Positions 62,633-64,000 of a stretch of DNA of 64,000 nt are shown piece after piece. Positions within the stretch are counted from its first letter, which is position 1. Every line of letters starts with the position of its first letter. The translations under genes and the position numbers were made by a program. This stretch comes from Staphylococcus pragensis (lineage in GTDB: Bacteria; Bacillota; Bacilli; Staphylococcales; Staphylococcaceae). The notes below the pieces were generated by a model. It saw only the letters and a program-made list of their open reading frames with translations. It had not been told where the DNA came from and made no database searches. The stretch spans positions 62,001-126,000 of the forward strand of contig NZ_SRPJ01000002.1 in NCBI RefSeq assembly GCF_004785665.1. The letters are read 5' to 3'.

Positions 62633-64000
62633 TTAACTGATTAATTTTAATTTATAATTTGCGATATCTTGAAGCGTACCATCGCCTCGTTTAATGACGA
62701 TATGGTCTTTTGTAATTTCGTTTGGACTTTTAACGCCAACAGCAGCTGCGATATTGAATAAACCTTCATGTAAACTTGTTACATAATTAGTCACGCGATA
62801 TTGCTTTTCATCAATAATTAATGCTTTTTCTTTTTTAGGATCCGTTGTTGCCACGCCAACTGGACACGTATTTAAATGACATTGTTGACTCATAATACAG
62901 CCAACACTTATCATCATACCGCGTGCGACGTTAACTAAGTCAGCACCTAAGCCTAAAGCAATAGCAATTTTATCTGGCGTAATTAATTTACCTGATGCGA
63001 AAATTTTTGTTTTATCACGCACGTTATAGCGTTCCAACATTCCAGAAACGATAGGTAAAGCCGTAAACAAAGGTAAACCTACGCCATCTTGAAGTTCTTG
63101 GAAAGTAGCCCCTGTACCACCTTCGCCACCATCGATAGTGATAAAGCTCGGATAAATATCTAGTTTCACCATAGTTTGTACTAACTTTTCAATTTCATCT
63201 ACTTTGCTAACTACAATTTTAAAGCCGACTGGTTTTTGACTAATCCCACGAATTTTATCAACAAATTTAAATAACTCTTCGGGTGAATTAATAAAATTGA
63301 AGCGGTTAGGTGAGTTAATTGTTTTATGAGGTTCAACATTTCGAATCTTAGCGATTTCTTCTGTAACTTTATTACCTTCCATATGACCGCCACGTGTTTT
63401 AGCACCTTGAGCAAGTTTAAGTTCATATGCTTTAATTTCTTTGTGTTGATTTAACTCTTTGAATAAATCCTCGCTAAAGTTACCGTCTTTATCACGTACC
63501 CCGAATAATCCTGGTCCAATTTGGAAGATGATGTCGCCGCCACCTTTAAGATGGAACTCTGATAGACCACCTTCTCCTGTATTCATCCACGTTCCTGCTC
63601 GTGCTAACCCTTTTGATAAAGCAGTAATCGCATGAGAACCCAATGCACCATAACTCATTGCCGATTGACCTACAAGACGTTTGACTCTAAATGGATGCGC
63701 CAGCTCTTCCCCTAAGACAACTGCATTCTCATCAGATAAATAAAATGGATCAATTTCTTGTTTCTCACGATGTTCATCACGTGTAAATAATTTTTGATTA
63801 TCTACTTTATACAGAAATGTAGAAATCATTTGGCTATTATCTACTTGTAACTCCGTAGCTTGTAATGGGAACATTGTATTGCGTATGTAGAATCCTTCTT
63901 TATATTCTCTTAACGTCCCGAAACTTGCCATACGTGAATTATATTTCCCTGATAGTACGATGTCTGTATATTCTTGTCTTGAAAATGGCTTTCCTTCTGT
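62633..64000 (-). CDS. FMN-binding glutamate synthase-like protein (start outside window)
   Basis: The C-terminal 455 residues of a protein of the glutamate-synthase central/FMN domain family, about 525 aa when complete. The frame remains open to the right edge (TEGKPFSRQEYTDIVLSGKYNSRMASFG), so the ATG at 63931 is internal. FMN-barrel marks: GEGGLSEFHLKGGGDIIFQIGPG, VGFKIVVSKVDEIEKLV, TIDGGEGGTGATFQELQDGVGLPL, and the 3Fe-4S-type Cys set MSQQCHLNTCPVGVATTDP. These stand-alone proteins lack the amidotransferase domain and their reaction is not settled. Minus strand, after an intergenic repeat. Confidence 0.88.
   Translation of the reverse strand, partial: TEGKPFSRQEYTDIVLSGKYNSRMASFGTLREYKEGFYIRNTMFPLQATELQVDNSQMISTFLYKVDNQKLFTRDEHREKQEIDPFYLSDENAVVLGEELAHPFRVKRLVGQSAMSYGALGSHAITALSKGLARAGTWMNTGEGGLSEFHLKGGGDIIFQIGPGLFGVRDKDGNFSEDLFKELNQHKEIKAYELKLAQGAKTRGGHMEGNKVTEEIAKIRNVEPHKTINSPNRFNFINSPEELFKFVDKIRGISQKPVGFKIVVSKVDEIEKLVQTMVKLDIYPSFITIDGGEGGTGATFQELQDGVGLPLFTALPIVSGMLERYNVRDKTKIFASGKLITPDKIAIALGLGADLVNVARGMMISVGCIMSQQCHLNTCPVGVATTDPKKEKALIIDEKQYRVTNYVTSLHEGLFNIAAAVGVKSPNEITKDHIVIKRGDGTLQDIANYKLKLIS

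Noticed and set aside
63929-63931. ATG at 63931 as the start of the glutamate-synthase-like gene
   Set aside because: The frame remains open with family-like sequence to the window edge, so the gene is cut by the window.

Overview
The window is chromosomal DNA of a low-GC Gram-positive coccus, almost certainly a Staphylococcus and most likely a coagulase-negative species. Evidence: a sortase A closely resembling the S. aureus enzyme, a YSIRK/LPXTG surface protein, the small alarmone synthetase RelP next to a gluconate operon, class III fructose-bisphosphatase, GtaB, staphylococcal Rex, QsrR-type, Zur and CcpA sites, and an Fst-family type I toxin. The complete thiazole operon (tenI-thiO-thiS-thiG-thiF) and the ppk-ppx pair argue against S. 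aureus. Species cannot be fixed from the sequence alone. I see no rRNA, tRNA, transposase or CRISPR array.

Layout. 1-6 kb: end of a GNAT gene, srtA, a HAD phosphatase, D-lactate dehydrogenase behind a perfect Rex operator, a nitroreductase, and a frameshifted LPXTG adhesin. 6-16.5 kb: two aldehyde dehydrogenases, a TM2 protein, a quinone-stress dioxygenase with a QsrR-type operator, a small GNAT, a zinc-binding lipoprotein behind a Zur-like box, a MarR regulator, a YkvI-type membrane protein and a proton antiporter. 16.5-23.5 kb: fbp, a DedA protein and the TPP-riboswitch-controlled thiazole operon. 23.5-30.5 kb: an MFS carrier with a cre site and an upstream small ORF, a complete type I toxin-antitoxin locus, a monooxygenase, a FUSC exporter, relP and a hydrolase. 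30.6-36.2 kb: a MerR regulator, gntR-gntK-gntP with GntR and CcpA operators, and gtaB.

36.3-48.7 kb is an accessory defence island, AT-richer than its surroundings. A candidate restriction enzyme and a C5-cytosine methyltransferase form a first unit. A tightly packed six-gene operon follows: Z1-domain helicase, MORC/MutL-type GHKL ATPase, two proteins I do not recognise, a phospholipase-D-fold (NgoFVII-like) nuclease and a second C5-cytosine methyltransferase that appears to start at ATT. Families with this association have been proposed on genomic grounds to be ATPase/helicase-assisted restriction-modification systems; the gene set here looks intact. A promoter, a structured stretch and a terminator on the minus strand just left of the island predict a small RNA of about 150 nt divergent from it.

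49-64 kb is core again: small conserved proteins, two short-chain dehydrogenases, an M20 peptidase, ppk-ppx, an AbgT transporter, an M42 aminopeptidase, a YehR lipoprotein, MetY and the start-truncated FMN-binding glutamate synthase-like gene at the window edge. An apparently orphan antitoxin RNA lies at 59.2 kb. Throughout the window a family of about 130-bp hairpin elements occupies gene ends. Their terminal arms differ between copies yet remain complementary within each copy.
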